From assembly GCF_000499845.2 (NCBI RefSeq), contig NC_023757.2, forward strand, positions 3,940,118 to 4,004,117: DNA of 64,000 nt, written 5' to 3'. Position 1 is the first letter of the stretch; every line of letters starts with the position of its first letter. A program made the position numbers and the translations under genes. This stretch comes from Phaseolus vulgaris (lineage: Eukaryota > Streptophyta > Magnoliopsida > Fabales > Fabaceae). The notes below the pieces were generated by a model, which did not search any database, was not told the origin of the DNA, and saw only the letters and a list, made by a program, of their open reading frames with translations. Positions 14,359 to 26,000 of the stretch are shown here, piece by piece.

Positions 14359-17300
14359 CTGATGTATAGTTATTTATCGAGTTGCTTCAATATGCTTTTT
14401 TTTTTTGGTTAATTTTACATTCGACATCAAACTTAAAGAGTTTCTATTAATTTCTTCTGCGATGAAAAACATTAATTTTCTTTCTCTTTTTATTGATTGA
14501 AGACGGCGTAGAAATTATATATTTCATTTAGAATTAATTAAATTATATAAACCATTTTATTTATATAAGTAATATATAAATTTCTTAAATCTCAGAAGGT
14601 TGGAAACCTTAAAATGAATAAAAGATTTGTTGTGATATGAAGAAATGTTAAGAAAATTGTAATTTTGTAAAGTGGTTCGACTGACCTATGATCATTCCAA
14701 AAGGAGGTATTATCCAGTTGAGGAAGTATGAGTGTAACATTCAAATATCTTGCAATGGTAACCATGTCACATATCTGCACAATTCAGAAAACAAATTAAT
14801 ATTGGAAAGTGAGGAATTGCACGCAATCATTCACAAAACCTTACTCCAGCTCGCATTTGATTCAATCCTCCATTTGAAGAAACCATTACATACCCATTAT
14901 TCTCGTATATCCCTGCATCGAAACACACGATAAGATATTTTCATCATGTCCATGTTTAAAATTTTCATCCATGTCATGTTTTTTTGGAATTTGATATGTT
15001 AGGTATACTCTCACGGTTGTTAAGGGTGAGTTTGTGTAGGTGATTTTTTTGAATTTTGGGTTAGTCAACAATTTTTGTTGGGAGATTGATTTAGGTTGAA
15101 GTGTAAGGATTTTGTTCTTGTTACGGAGATGATACCTAGAAAATTATTGATCTTCTTCCCTTCTCTTAGTCGGTCAATCTGCACCAGGTTACTCCTTTAG
15201 TCTTCTTAATGCTCCTTCAGGTCTTCGTTGGTTGGTCTCCTAGAGAATACCGAATGACGTACTCGCAGAAGGCACTTCGACGCTCAAGTCAGCAAAGGGC
15301 ACTCGACACTCGGATGTGTACAGTAAGTAATGACGTACCTTGTTCTTGGAATATGTGTTATTTATATTATTTTAATGGGCTTACCTTATTTGGCCGAATT
15401 AGTGAAGTGGATCGTACTTAGAAGCATATTACTTAACTCTTAATGGTGATTTAGCTGTGCTGACCTTGATTTGAGCGTTAATGGATTGGATATGTCGATC
15501 AGCTCACACGGACGCATGGGAGCCGGTTGACTCGGTCGTGGGAGTCGAGTTGTGATATTAACTGTTCTGCCCATACTAGTACAGTTTTATCTTATTTTTC
15601 TCTTTATTTTTGTATAAGAGTTGGATTATCTCGAAGTGATCTATATTTATTTATTATTTTTTGTTGATAAAATAAAAACTTCCCATATTTAACATAAAAA
15701 TAAATATTTGTGAAAGGTCTGATAAGCGACTTAATAGAAAATGAGTAGTTAAAATAAACTTCAATATGATATTAAAAATGAGTTTAAATTCACCTCATTT
15801 TTACAACAACGACTTATAAAATAAACATTGTCCTCAGCTACATATTATAAATCAATTATCTCTTCATGGTTGATATATATGATAGAAAAAATGCACAAAA
15901 AACTAAATCCTAAGCTATTATTTAAGTAAATTCAGGTTTAACTGTGATTTTAATCCTCCAAACTTAATAATCATACTGTTTGAATTTTCCAATTAAAATT
16001 TAATTGGGTTTTATGGTGTAGCAATGTACAATCATCTTATTTCGTAAACTTTAATTATGTTAATTAGATTTGCCGAATATTCTAATTATAAATCCAAAAA
16101 CCTTAATTAACCCAATCAGAACTTAAAAAGTTAAAATAATACAATATCACTACATCCAAAAAGCATAAAATAAATCTAGAAATTATAATGGAGCTTAGCC
16201 TCTGATTTGTAGAAAGCATGATGAGTGCAAATTAATGTGATGTTGATGCCTATGATAGATAAAATGCAGAATGATTAAGTGCTAGTTTAGGTTTTTGCGT
16301 ACATATATATACAAGGCAAGGTTTTAAATAACACCATTGATTTTTGGTTATTAGAGGCATTTTTTAAAGGAAAATTCATTGATAGGGTAGAAAGAGAATG
16401 GCAAATTTGTTTTGGTGGTTTATGCCATGGGGAGTATATAGATAATGGAAAGTAAAACAAAATGTTCTTAAATCAAATTATATTTTACTATTTTTATGAG
16501 ATTACTTATAGAGTGAAAAGAAACCAAAAGAGTGTTAACTTGGTATTGTAAGATGTTATTGTTATGAGTTTTAAGGAAAGTTCAGAATCACAAGTGAATG
16601 ATATTAGCCACATTACTTTTTTGAAGGAAAAAGGAAAATTGTGATTTCATTGATAGACCAAATTGTGAATGCAATGCAAAAAACAACTTTAACCTTATTT
16701 CTTGATGGTGAGAAAAGTTTTATCTCTACAAGTGGGATTCAATCGTTGCTTCTTGAAAAGCTAAATAAAAAAAATAATAGAAGACAAATCTAGCTAGAAT
16801 ATTTCAAAATAAATGTAGTATAGAAAAGGAAATATAGTACTTAAACACTATACAAAAAATTATTAAATAACAATAAATTTAAAGATAGAAAATAATTTGT
16901 TTTTATATTAATTAATTATATATTATTTTAGAAACTAAAAGATTATTAGTATCTAAAGTAATTTTTATTATTAATAAAAATTTATAAAATAATTAAATAT
17001 AAGTTTAAAAACTATTTATAAGTTTTTATTAATAATAGATATCAATATTTTTAGTTTATAAAATATATCTCTAATTTAGTTAATATAATAACTAGTTATT
17101 TTGATATTTAAAATTAGTTTATTTTACTTATAATTAATTATATTTTTTTCTGATGTTTTATTTTTTTTCCTTGACATATGTCCTTCAATTTTAGTTATTT
17201 TTTAATTTTTGTATGAAATTTTCGTTTTTCTATTTTCTTTGTTCGCCATTTTAGGCTTTAGTTTGAAAATTTATAATTTTGTTATATTAGTAAATTGTGT

Positions 17301-18251
17301 ATATATTTATTTCTTTTATTTTTTTCAAATTAAATCTTGCATCTAACGGATTTATTTAAAGTATTACTAAGAAATAATTTATTTAATAAAATATATTAAA
17401 AAAAGCGTCTGCAAAATTAAAAATTAGGTTACAATTATGAATTTTCTAAAAGAAAATGAGAAGAAAAAAATAATAAGAAAACCAAAATCATGTAATCAGA
17501 ATAAATAAGGGGAGACCAAAAATATAATTTATGGTTCTTTTAATTTTTACAAAATTGTAGTCTTTTGACACAAAAATCCCTCTTGCATTGAACTTTTCAT
17601 TCTACAAATTCTTGTGCATTAAACCGCATCAAACCTATTTTCTAGTTTCTGTTAATCACTTCACATAGTAAAAATCTTAACATGAGACACTAAAACAAAC
17701 AAAATAATAACAAAAAAAAACAAATCATAAAAGAATATATTAAAAAAAATGATAATTATTATAAATACGACATTCTAAGCAGTATCTTAGGATAGTTTTG
17801 ACAAGGTTATTGGATTTTTCTTTTGAATATGTGTATACGAGTTAGATCACCTCTTAAGTGATTCATTTTATTTATTTATTTATTGAATGATAAAAAAAAG
17901 TGACAAACCTTGTGATTATTAGACTTTATAATTCTTCCCACAAACATTCTGAATATGAGAAATTTGCAGAAGGTTAAGATACGTACTATGATGTGGTAGA
18001 GAGGAGGCAGAATGAGTGTTGAACATTGAAGGAGTTAGCATGTCACCAAAGCCTCTGAGTTGCACTACAATGGTCCAAAGCATAATCAGAAATGCAAGTC
18101 TAAGTGTCCAAAGCCTCAACATGGATGATCTCTTTAGAGCAACCATGATGAATCTGCCTTTTTCACCCATTATGGCATCAGATACAAAACCTTGCAATTT
18201 CTCATCATTCACCTCTTCAACAATCACATTGATCAATGCTTCATATCTCAT
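11673..18251 (-). CDS. O-fucosyltransferase family protein (plant GT, type II membrane)
   Basis: Eight exons on the minus strand join in frame to 492 aa: 18251-17987, 14912-14845, 14774-14686, 13666-13501, 13409-13120, 12630-12426, 12326-12169 and 11910-11673. All introns are GT-AG. A short cytosolic N-terminus is followed by one membrane anchor at about residues 46-64 ([16 protein letters not shown]), as expected for a Golgi type II glycosyltransferase. Family motifs follow: [16 protein letters not shown] at the donor-sugar pocket, [24 protein letters not shown] near residue 264, and [20 protein letters not shown] in the C-terminal part. The family transfers fucose or, in related plant groups, other deoxysugars to protein or pectin acceptors; the acceptor here is unknown. 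Intron 1 is 3.1 kb and full of repeats. The start was chosen because it is the first ATG giving anchor plus catalytic domain. Confidence 0.9.
13823..14190. mobile_element. Foldback MITE, copy 1 (CACTA-like ends)
   Basis: The sequence lies in intron 3 of the O-fucosyltransferase gene. The left end TACTACGAGAAAATTATC resembles the CACTACAAGAAAATCA end of CACTA-derived MITEs. The left half (ATTAGTTATTATATTAACTA, then AAATTAGATATTATTTTAAA) is the approximate reverse complement of the right half, so the whole can fold back on itself. The right terminus is decayed near 14190. There is no coding content. Confidence 0.7.
14301..14356. repeat. (AT)28 microsatellite
   Basis: An uninterrupted run of 28 AT dinucleotides in intron 3 of the O-fucosyltransferase gene. 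It is a likely polymorphic marker and a possible assembly weak point. Confidence 0.95.
15120..15679 (+). mobile_element. Inserted repeat ending in LINE-like tail, copy A
   Basis: Within intron 1 of the O-fucosyltransferase gene the base composition rises abruptly between about 15130 and 15560, with several CG dinucleotides, and then falls back. The segment ends at 15605-15679 with TTTTGTATAAGAGTTGGATT, TTATTTATTATTTTTTGTTG and an A-rich tract. The same end sequence recurs at 17821 and 43590, so it is a dispersed repeat. An A-rich end after a fixed 3' motif suggests a 5'-truncated non-LTR retroelement. That the GC-richer part belongs to the same insertion is an inference. Confidence 0.5.
16846..17155. 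mobile_element. Foldback MITE, copy 2 (CACTA-like ends)
   Basis: Same family as the copy at 13823-14190. It starts CACTATACAAAAAATTATTA and carries the shared internal blocks around ACTATTTATAAG, TTAATAATAGATATC and TCTCTAATTTAGTTAATATA, again in foldback order. It lies in intron 1 of the O-fucosyltransferase gene. The right terminus near 17155 is decayed. There is no coding content. Confidence 0.65.
17821..17900 (+). mobile_element. LINE-like 3' tail, copy B
   Basis: A short copy of the dispersed 3' end seen at 15605 and 43590: GTGTATACGAGTTAGATCAC, CTCTTAAGTGATTCATTTTA, TTTATTTATT repeats and a terminal A run. It sits about 90 nt upstream of exon 1's splice donor on the other strand, inside intron 1 of the O-fucosyltransferase gene. 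Confidence 0.55.
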
Positions 18252-18990
18252 CTTACTATATATGCCTTCAAATTTATCTTCTTTTCATTTACTACATGTG
18301 TGTGAGAGTGTGTGGTAATGAAAAAGAGAGAAAATCTATCTTTTGTATGATTTGTACTGCAAGGTTAGGAAATGGATATGAAGAATGAAGAGAAAGTTTT
18401 GTGAGGGAAAGAAAGAAAAAAACATTAAAACAAGAGCTGTGTTGGTGTTGAAGAGAATTCCCAAGATGAACAGGTTCAAGAGGATTGATTTCTAAGGATG
18501 AAAAGTTGGAGAAGACAAGGTTATTAAGCAAGAGATTTTCACAGTTCTTCTATACCTAGGTCACACACGGTAAAATTTTTGGTAACTTCATTTTCCTTCT
18601 TCTATATATTGCTTATGTTTTGAAAAACTTATAAGGGAAAAATATTCCATACACTCAAATAAGTAAGAAAATTTAATACTTTAATTACTCTTTTAATCAT
18701 AATAATTACATAACAAATTTAACAAAATTCAATTTAAGAATATGAATTCTCAATTTTCCGTAATTTAAACATTTTTTTTATTATATTAGGGAACTTAAAA
18801 AAATGTATTGCATATATTATTTGATAATCCGGATATATAAGAAAAAAATTATATATGAAGTAAGACTAATTTAATATTTTTCAACATGCTTTAACTTCAA
18901 TGTTAGGTTTTTGCTACATTTACCATGAGATAACCTATGCATAGATCACTAAGTATTTAGAATTGGTTTAGCAATTGCCATTTATCCCAC

Positions 18991-19153
18991 CTTGATAGTT
19001 AATTAGATACCAATTTAGAAACTATTTATCAATAATAGAAAACTAAATACCAATAATATTTTTAGTATCTAAAATAATATATAATTTAGTCAATTAGCAA
19101 CTAAGTTATTTTTTTTCTAAAATTGATTTTTTTTTGATGATTTTCTTGTGGTG
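18991..19153. mobile_element. Partial foldback MITE, copy 3
   Basis: Half of the MITE family at 13823 and 16846: GATAGTTAATTAGATACCAA, AACTATTTATCAATAATAGA and TAATTTAGTCAATTAGCAAC, ending with GATTTTCTTGTGGTG at 19153. That end is the best preserved terminus of the family here. In reverse complement it reads CACCACAAGAAAATC, one base from CACTACAAGAAAATC. The left half is missing. Confidence 0.65.
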
Positions 19154-19220
19154 GATTAATGGATACAAAGAGGAGGTAAGGAAAGCATGTGTTGCAAAGA
19201 GACAATAGAGTCATGACCAA

Positions 19221-19364
19221 GGCAAAACGTTTTGATTTACAAATGCGATTTTTATGTTTAGCCGCATTTGTAAATCAAAAAATGTCACCGCGTTTTTTAC
19301 GAATGCGTTTAAGTACAAAACCGCACTAAATAAAGAGCGCTCTTTTCTTCATTTTGTACTAGTG
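19221..19364 (-). mobile_element. CACTA-type transposon terminus with subterminal hairpin
   Basis: Read on the minus strand the segment begins CACTAGTACAAAATGAAGAA at 19364, the form expected of a CACTA (En/Spm) terminal inverted repeat. Subterminally there is a perfect 18-bp inverted repeat, TTTTGATTTACAAATGCG at 19230-19247 against its complement at 19263-19280, with a 15-nt loop. ACGAATGCG and ACAAATGCG motifs recur, as is typical of CACTA subterminal arrays. The opposite end of the element is not visible to the left, so this is a truncated remnant. No transposase frame is present. Confidence 0.6.
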
Positions 19365-21798
19365 CCAATAGAACCTTAATTGTTTTCAATGTTATTTAAG
19401 ATAAAAAAAAAATTAATCATGAATATGCTTTGTTTGTAGGACGAAATTTTTTCAAATAGATATAGTAAGATGAAAGTTCAATAGCAATTTAGAAGAATGT
19501 ATAATCCTTGTATTTGTTGAAAAATGTAACATCTCTTTCCAGTAAGCAAAATCTTGTGATATTTTAGACTTCTTCGCAAACCCTTGTTTTGGTTAGGAGT
19601 CGCTAAATTTCAAAAAAAATAATCAAGCCTTAAATAGAAATGATTGTTGTCCAAACAATACTCAATAGTTTAGATAAGAGTGGTTGTGATAAAATCTTCT
19701 TTCTCTTCTTATTTATCTTCGTTCTTTTCTTGTTATGCAAGTTCTTCAACATTTTCATTTGTATCAAATGACATGACACTTACATTGTTTGGAGGATTTC
19801 AGTTTGTACAATTTGTATAGGCAAATCCTCAAAGGTTTGAGATTTCCTTTTATGCAAACAAGTTGCTAATTTTATTTTCTATTATCATACAACTAGCCTA
19901 TGTACTAGTTAAAATTTTATGTTATTCACATTTATTTTCCCCTACAAGCTCCTTTAAAATGATTGTTCAAAACAAGGAGTAGAATTTATTTCAATTTGTA
20001 CAAATTGTTGATGTTGTGCATTAAATATTGTTGAAAGAAGGACTGAACTTGCTCATGTTCATCATGATGGGATTGTTGAAAGTATGCCTCATAAGATTGT
20101 AGTTGTTAGTGAAACTCATATTGCATTTGAAAATTGTGTGGTAGAACATGTTGAAAGAATAACTTTCATATAAATATGAACAAGTCACTGAAAATTTATT
20201 TTGTGAACATACTAATTCATTAATCGTAAAACCAAAATCATGTTCACAAAAAAATGAAAACTAAATAGAACACAGTTGTAAGAACAACAAATTTTTTAAA
20301 AAACATAACCACAAAATGAACTATACTATGGAAAATGAACTATGTTGTCAAAATGACTCTCTAAAGGAAAAATAAAATACATATATTTTTTTCTTTACTA
20401 AACCTATGGAATGTCTTATCAATCTCAAAATGAATACAATGCTCAGGAACTAACGTGATCATACATAAAAAGAATCACCAAACAACATATACAACTCACA
20501 CTTGAACATGGATAGTGTAAAAAGCATGTATCATGAAAGTATGCCATATAGATCATGTAAGATTTTGATAAATCTTTTTCTAGCATAAGTAAAAACCACA
20601 AAAAAAAATCTATCTAATGTCTAACTATGTCAAAATAAATGCTTAAGATGAAGGGAACACTAAAAAAAACATAAATTAAAGATAGCAAAGATAGATAACA
20701 ACAACATAAACATAAATTAAAAAATAGAAAAAAAAAGAATGACAACAACAAGAAGCAAAAACATAAACAACAAAATTAAAAACAAAAACAACAACAAAAA
20801 ATGGAAAACGAAAAACAATATTAGAAATTAGAAACACCAACAAAGGATTGAGATAGAAACAACAAATATAACCGAAACAACAACAAAATACAACAAGTAA
20901 ATATGATGAACATATACAACAATAGATACATAATAAGAATATATTAAAAACAAGTAAATTGAAATAGAAAAAAAATACTAAAAGCAAACAAAAACGAAAG
21001 TGGAAAATGAATTAAGATATATGAAAAGTATAACATATATTACAAAGAAAAAAACGAGGAAGAAAATTAGCAATTGGACACAATAATATGTGTCTCCAAC
21101 AATAACATCAGTTTGATTTTGAATGTTGATTTCAAATTAAATATTTTAAGGTTTCTAAAAAATTTGTAATATAAATCATAACCTAAGTTGATTATCAAAG
21201 AAAACATATTGATTGTATTCAATTTTTAATATTCTTTCATACAAATTAAATTTGGAAGTTTAAGAATTGAAAAATGTAAAACAAAGATTGAAAAACACAA
21301 CCGTTTCAAAAAAATGAAAATATAAAAAGAATGAAAGTGAGTTTATAATTCAAGAATCAAATTACTCTTATTATAATTATATATAGATTCAAATAGTTTG
21401 AACTGATTCAATTAATCAATTAAATCAATAATACAAATCATATCAAAATATCATTGAATATAATCATATATAATTATTAAATCAAGATTCGATCGATTCC
21501 TACTTGATTTCTAAAATCAGAAACACAAATTAATATCATGAAAGGCAAAAGGCAAATATGAGAGAGAAGAACACTTAGAGCTTTAAATTATTAGTGTAAA
21601 ACTCAAATCAAATTGTTTGATCTTAATTAGGTAAATTGATCCTCGAGAATTAGTTCTTCATGAAGAATAGAAAACACAAATAAGAGAATAAGATGAAGAG
21701 ATAATTAAAAAATAAGAGAAAAAAAAAAGAAAGAAAATGGGATGAAAAAACATTTTCTAGAACCGAACCAAACAGATATATGTTTAGAAAATATTTAG

Positions 21799-22080
21799 TA
21801 TATATATATATATATATATATAATTTGGAGTAACTATTGATTTAAATGTGAATTCGAATTCTAATTAGGTTAATTAAACAGACCTGCCTCAACTTAAAAA
21901 AATCATAAAAAAATAGAAAATTTTATATCCAGCCAACCATATATTCATTTGGAAGCTTCAAAAATATAGAATCCAATGTAATTAGAATCAACCAAAATTA
22001 ATATCTATAAAAAATATTATGACTAAAAGAGTAAGCAGAAGTCACATAACTGAAAACACAAGTTAAAACTACAAAATCAA

Positions 22081-22118
<38 letters not shown>
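21799..22118. repeat. Two AT microsatellites
   Basis: A (TA)n run at 21799-21822 and an (AT)n run at 22086-22118 flank a stretch of AT-rich sequence with no coding frame. Confidence 0.9.
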
Positions 22119-22121
<3 letters not shown>

Positions 22122-23074
22122 CACGATTTATTACTATTAAAAGAAAATAACTTAAAATTTAAAAATAAATCATATTGAAAATATTTTAAGTTTACAATAT
22201 AATATAATATGTATGCACAAAACATGTCATCATATGTCCACGAACTTAACAAACCAGTAAGCATATTTGAATTCCTCTACCTTATATTAACCAATTTAAA
22301 GTGTATAATAGAGTTAATCGTAGATCGAAATGAATAAGTTATTAAGAAAATCATTATGTAGAAACATATACATAAAAAGGGTAGTTTAAGAGATTAAAAG
22401 GGATATGTAAAATGCTAACTACCAAAACCATAAGAGGTTCATGAAGAAGCTAAAGCGAAAGGACATCAACAAATTAAGTCCTCTGTAATATATAAGATGT
22501 CAGTAGAGGCTGGGTTTCTGGCTTCTGCACCATGAGTCCACTCCAACAGCACCACTTGTCACCAAAACATAATAGCAGCTCCAAAAGTGCTAATTACTGA
22601 GTACTTGCGTTTTCAGACTTCACTCTCAACACCTTCAATTGCTGGCTTCAAAATGAACCAGCCTCCATGAAGAATTCTGTGAACTACAGAGTTTCAATCT
22701 CCACATGAACCCCAGCAAGCACAGGGAGGAAGATTCTGCAGATAGCATAACGATAGAAAGCTTCTATACAACAAATTTAAAATCCCGAATCATATTTTCA
22801 TTTCCCAGTTGTTAAATTTCCTATCTAATAAGTGGATAAATTGCTAACATCTCGCAGTTCATATTATCACTCTCCAAAGACGCTAGCAAAGTCAACATGC
22901 ATTGAGTTGCCTTTCTTCTGTGTGGACAAGCCATGGAAAACATAGATGCTCAAACTTATCTGCGTCTATGGAGCCTAGGTATAAAACAGTGCAATAGGAG
23001 GATAGAAAAATTTCATTGACCCAAAGGAAAGCCTTTCACTGATATCCTTCGAACTGCAGACCTAATAAATATAC

Positions 23075-26000
23075 TCATTCTTTTGAAATTCCAAAAGATT
23101 TCATGAGGAAAGCATACTCATATGCTGTTTCGTCACATTGAGCATAGCGACCACCTTCGCCAAAATGCCCTCCTATCATACTTGTTTTCATGATGACAGT
23201 AAGAGAACAATGAGGGCAGGTACTATCTCGTACTTTAGCTACCCATTTAGCACCTTCCCAAACTCCAACCCTGAGAATGAATGTCAAATACTAACATCAA
23301 CATTATTGAAGCTATTAGAAGTTGCTAAATGCATAATTAAGATGTAAAATATGCATATCAATAATATTGTGTGTGCGTGATAGATGATTAGGAAGAAAAA
23401 GATTGCCTTGAATCATTAACAGCTGTCGTAACCAAAACTGAAGGAAAACAACTGCTTGGAGGAATGTTGTCATACGGAGAATAACTAAGAATAGAATCAA
23501 GATTTGATTGTAGCTGAGGATTGCCAAATTCTTCATAATCTAAAACTGTGAGGGGTAGACTGGGATCCAACAATGTGTTGCATATATCAAGAAATGGTAC
23601 CTGGTGTATATAACCCATCCAATTATCAGAGAGGTATTTAGAAATATGAAAATGTGAATAATGTGAACTGATAAAATTAACTATCAGCTATAATAAATAA
23701 AAAATGAGTGAAATTATTTAATTTAGTAAATATGACACTTTTTAATTGATGCATAAAATTCAAAGCACAACCAAACCTACATGATAAAAGTGCATGACAG
23801 TTAAAGACAAATAACATTTTAATTAATGGACATCTAAATAAAAAATTCACAAAGAGAGGGAGAGAGAAACAAGAAAGGCAAACAGATTGAAAGAGCTATA
23901 TAATACATTTCCAGGCTCACCTAGTGAGATATGATTTCAGATTATCACAGGCTAATTTTGGTCCTCCAAAGGTCATTTTACAAAGTATGTTATTCATCAA
24001 AAAACATTTGAAAGTAATTCTTCTCCAAATATCAAAGTTCTGCCTCTCTAGTAACCTTGTAATATATTCTCTATCGCTAAAGGTTGACAACTGTTTAGTC
24101 TTTTGAATTCTGACAAAAACATTGCAATGAACGAATTTCGGCCAAACAGTAGAGACATGGTGCTAATTGAAGGCTTAAATTTGAAATCTGCAAGATATTT
24201 TCTCACTGCTCACCATCTCTGAAAAGCTCAAAAGCAATCCTTCATATTATGTTACAATCACAATTATATTAAACTTACTTTTAATATAACAGCACGAAAG
24301 AGTTGGGGGCACATATTCATAGCTGCACCAAGCAGAAGGCAGCCTGCGCTCCACCCAGTAGCACAAAGCAGATCACTCTGAACATAACCCTTATTAACTA
24401 AGTAGTTGCCACAGGATACAAAATCAAATATGGAATTCTGTTTGTTTAATCCACTCCCAGATTTATGCCATGAAGGACCTCCACCACCACCACCTCTGTT
24501 ACAACACAAGTTGCCGCATACTTCAAATTTGAAAACATAAAAACTTACAAAAAAACATAATAAAATTATCCCATTTGTCATGGTCAACAGGGCCATAAGT
24601 GCAAAACTTTTAGGCATATCATAAGAAACAAGCCAGTATCATATACTCATGAAAGGCCAACAAGAAAACTAAACTGTAGAAATAGATGTCAGGCAACCAA
24701 CCTTACATCAGCAAATGCCACTACCCAACCACGCTCCAGTAAACTCAGGCGCTCTGAACACCAGCTCTTATCCAGATCTTCTCCGTATGCTCCATAGCCT
24801 ACTAAGAGTCCAGGGGATTGGCCCTTCTTCCAGGATTCTCTAGAGTACACAATGGTTAGTGGAACCATTACACCATCGTGGGAAATAACTTCCTCCCTCT
24901 GACAACAGTATATTTGAGAGAAGTCCTTCCATCTCTGTGAATTAAAACTCCTGGCACATTCTTTCTTATCACTACATGCCTCTTGAATTGTACTCTTAGT
25001 TAGCTCAAAAGTTGGGATGCATGACCAACCAACATAATCACAGTTCACTTCCTCTTGATGCACAATAGAGTATGTAAGTTTTGACATGTCGTAGTCAACA
25101 ACTAAATCCGGCATCTGTTCACTCACCCAAACCCCAGAAAGTGAAGAAGCTTCCAAACTAAAGCAGATAAATCATAGATATAATACTTCAAAAATATGCA
25201 CTTCAATTAAATCATACACATTTAATTAATTAAAATTACTTCTAGTAATTACATATGCTCATTGAGTAGATTTGAAATGGCCCAATGTGCAACAATTGAT
25301 TCAATTAGCAAGGCCATAAATTGCAAAGTCTGAAGCTGAACAATTATCACAAGTCACAAGTCACAGCACTATCAAATACTCAGCTCGCACAATTATAAAT
25401 AAATAGCATTTATAGGATGTCTCCAAAATATAGATTATAAAGGGTAGTGATAAAATATTACAATGCCAAAAACATCTGGAAGAAGGGCAGGAATTTGACA
25501 ATGCAATTGCAATAAATTCCTCCACTGTTTTACTGTTCTTGCAAACAAGTTTTAAGCATACAAGAGAAGTCTTAATTTTTTAATACATTAACATATTACC
25601 AAGAAAGTAATCTGCAAATAGAATACTTCAAGGAAACTTAAAGTCATAATATTCTTTTTGTTTGATGTTTAAATTTCATTTTTAAGCAAGTAATCTACAT
25701 ATGTAGTGTGTGGTTTATTAAGCAAGACCAAGGGCATCTCACAGGAAATATATATCATAAATTGTCATAAAATTGAACAAAATTAAAAAGTCAAAGACTG
25801 TTATTCCCTTTTTTCTGCAAACTCTGAGGGACAACAATTTTCAAAGTAGTTCAGGTTAATATTAGCAGTTGGAAGAAAAGTCACAAACTATATCTACACT
25901 TTACAAAGCAGATTAAATTAAGTATTGTGTTTAAAAAGGAACTTTGATTATAATTTAAAATCCAAATTTCAAATCATGTCTCTAAATGGAACATGATGAA

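Larger units (their letters stand above)
18252..23074. other. Intergenic region between two minus-strand genes
   Basis: The first 250-300 bases next to 18252 are the probable 5' leader and promoter of the O-fucosyltransferase gene. Bases about 22480-23074 are more balanced in composition and are the probable 3' untranslated region of the prolyl oligopeptidase gene. Between them lie a partial MITE (18991-19153), a CACTA terminus (about 19221-19364) and about 3 kb of purine-rich, stop-ridden sequence in which I see no gene. Two AT microsatellites are at 21799-21822 and 22086-22118. Confidence 0.6.

Noticed and set aside
20676..20987. 103-codon minus-strand frame rich in Phe, Tyr and Cys
   Set aside because: It arises from a purine-rich low-complexity stretch on the plus strand (AACAACA and AAAACAA words). 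It has no start context, no family motif and no exon partners.
25115..25156. Extension of prolyl oligopeptidase exon 8 upstream to 25156 ([10 protein letters not shown] before MPDLVVDYD)
   Set aside because: Exon 7 ends SSPV, and joining it to the acceptor GAACAG at 25115 gives [13 protein letters not shown] in frame, which is the conserved form. The upstream residues are translated intron.
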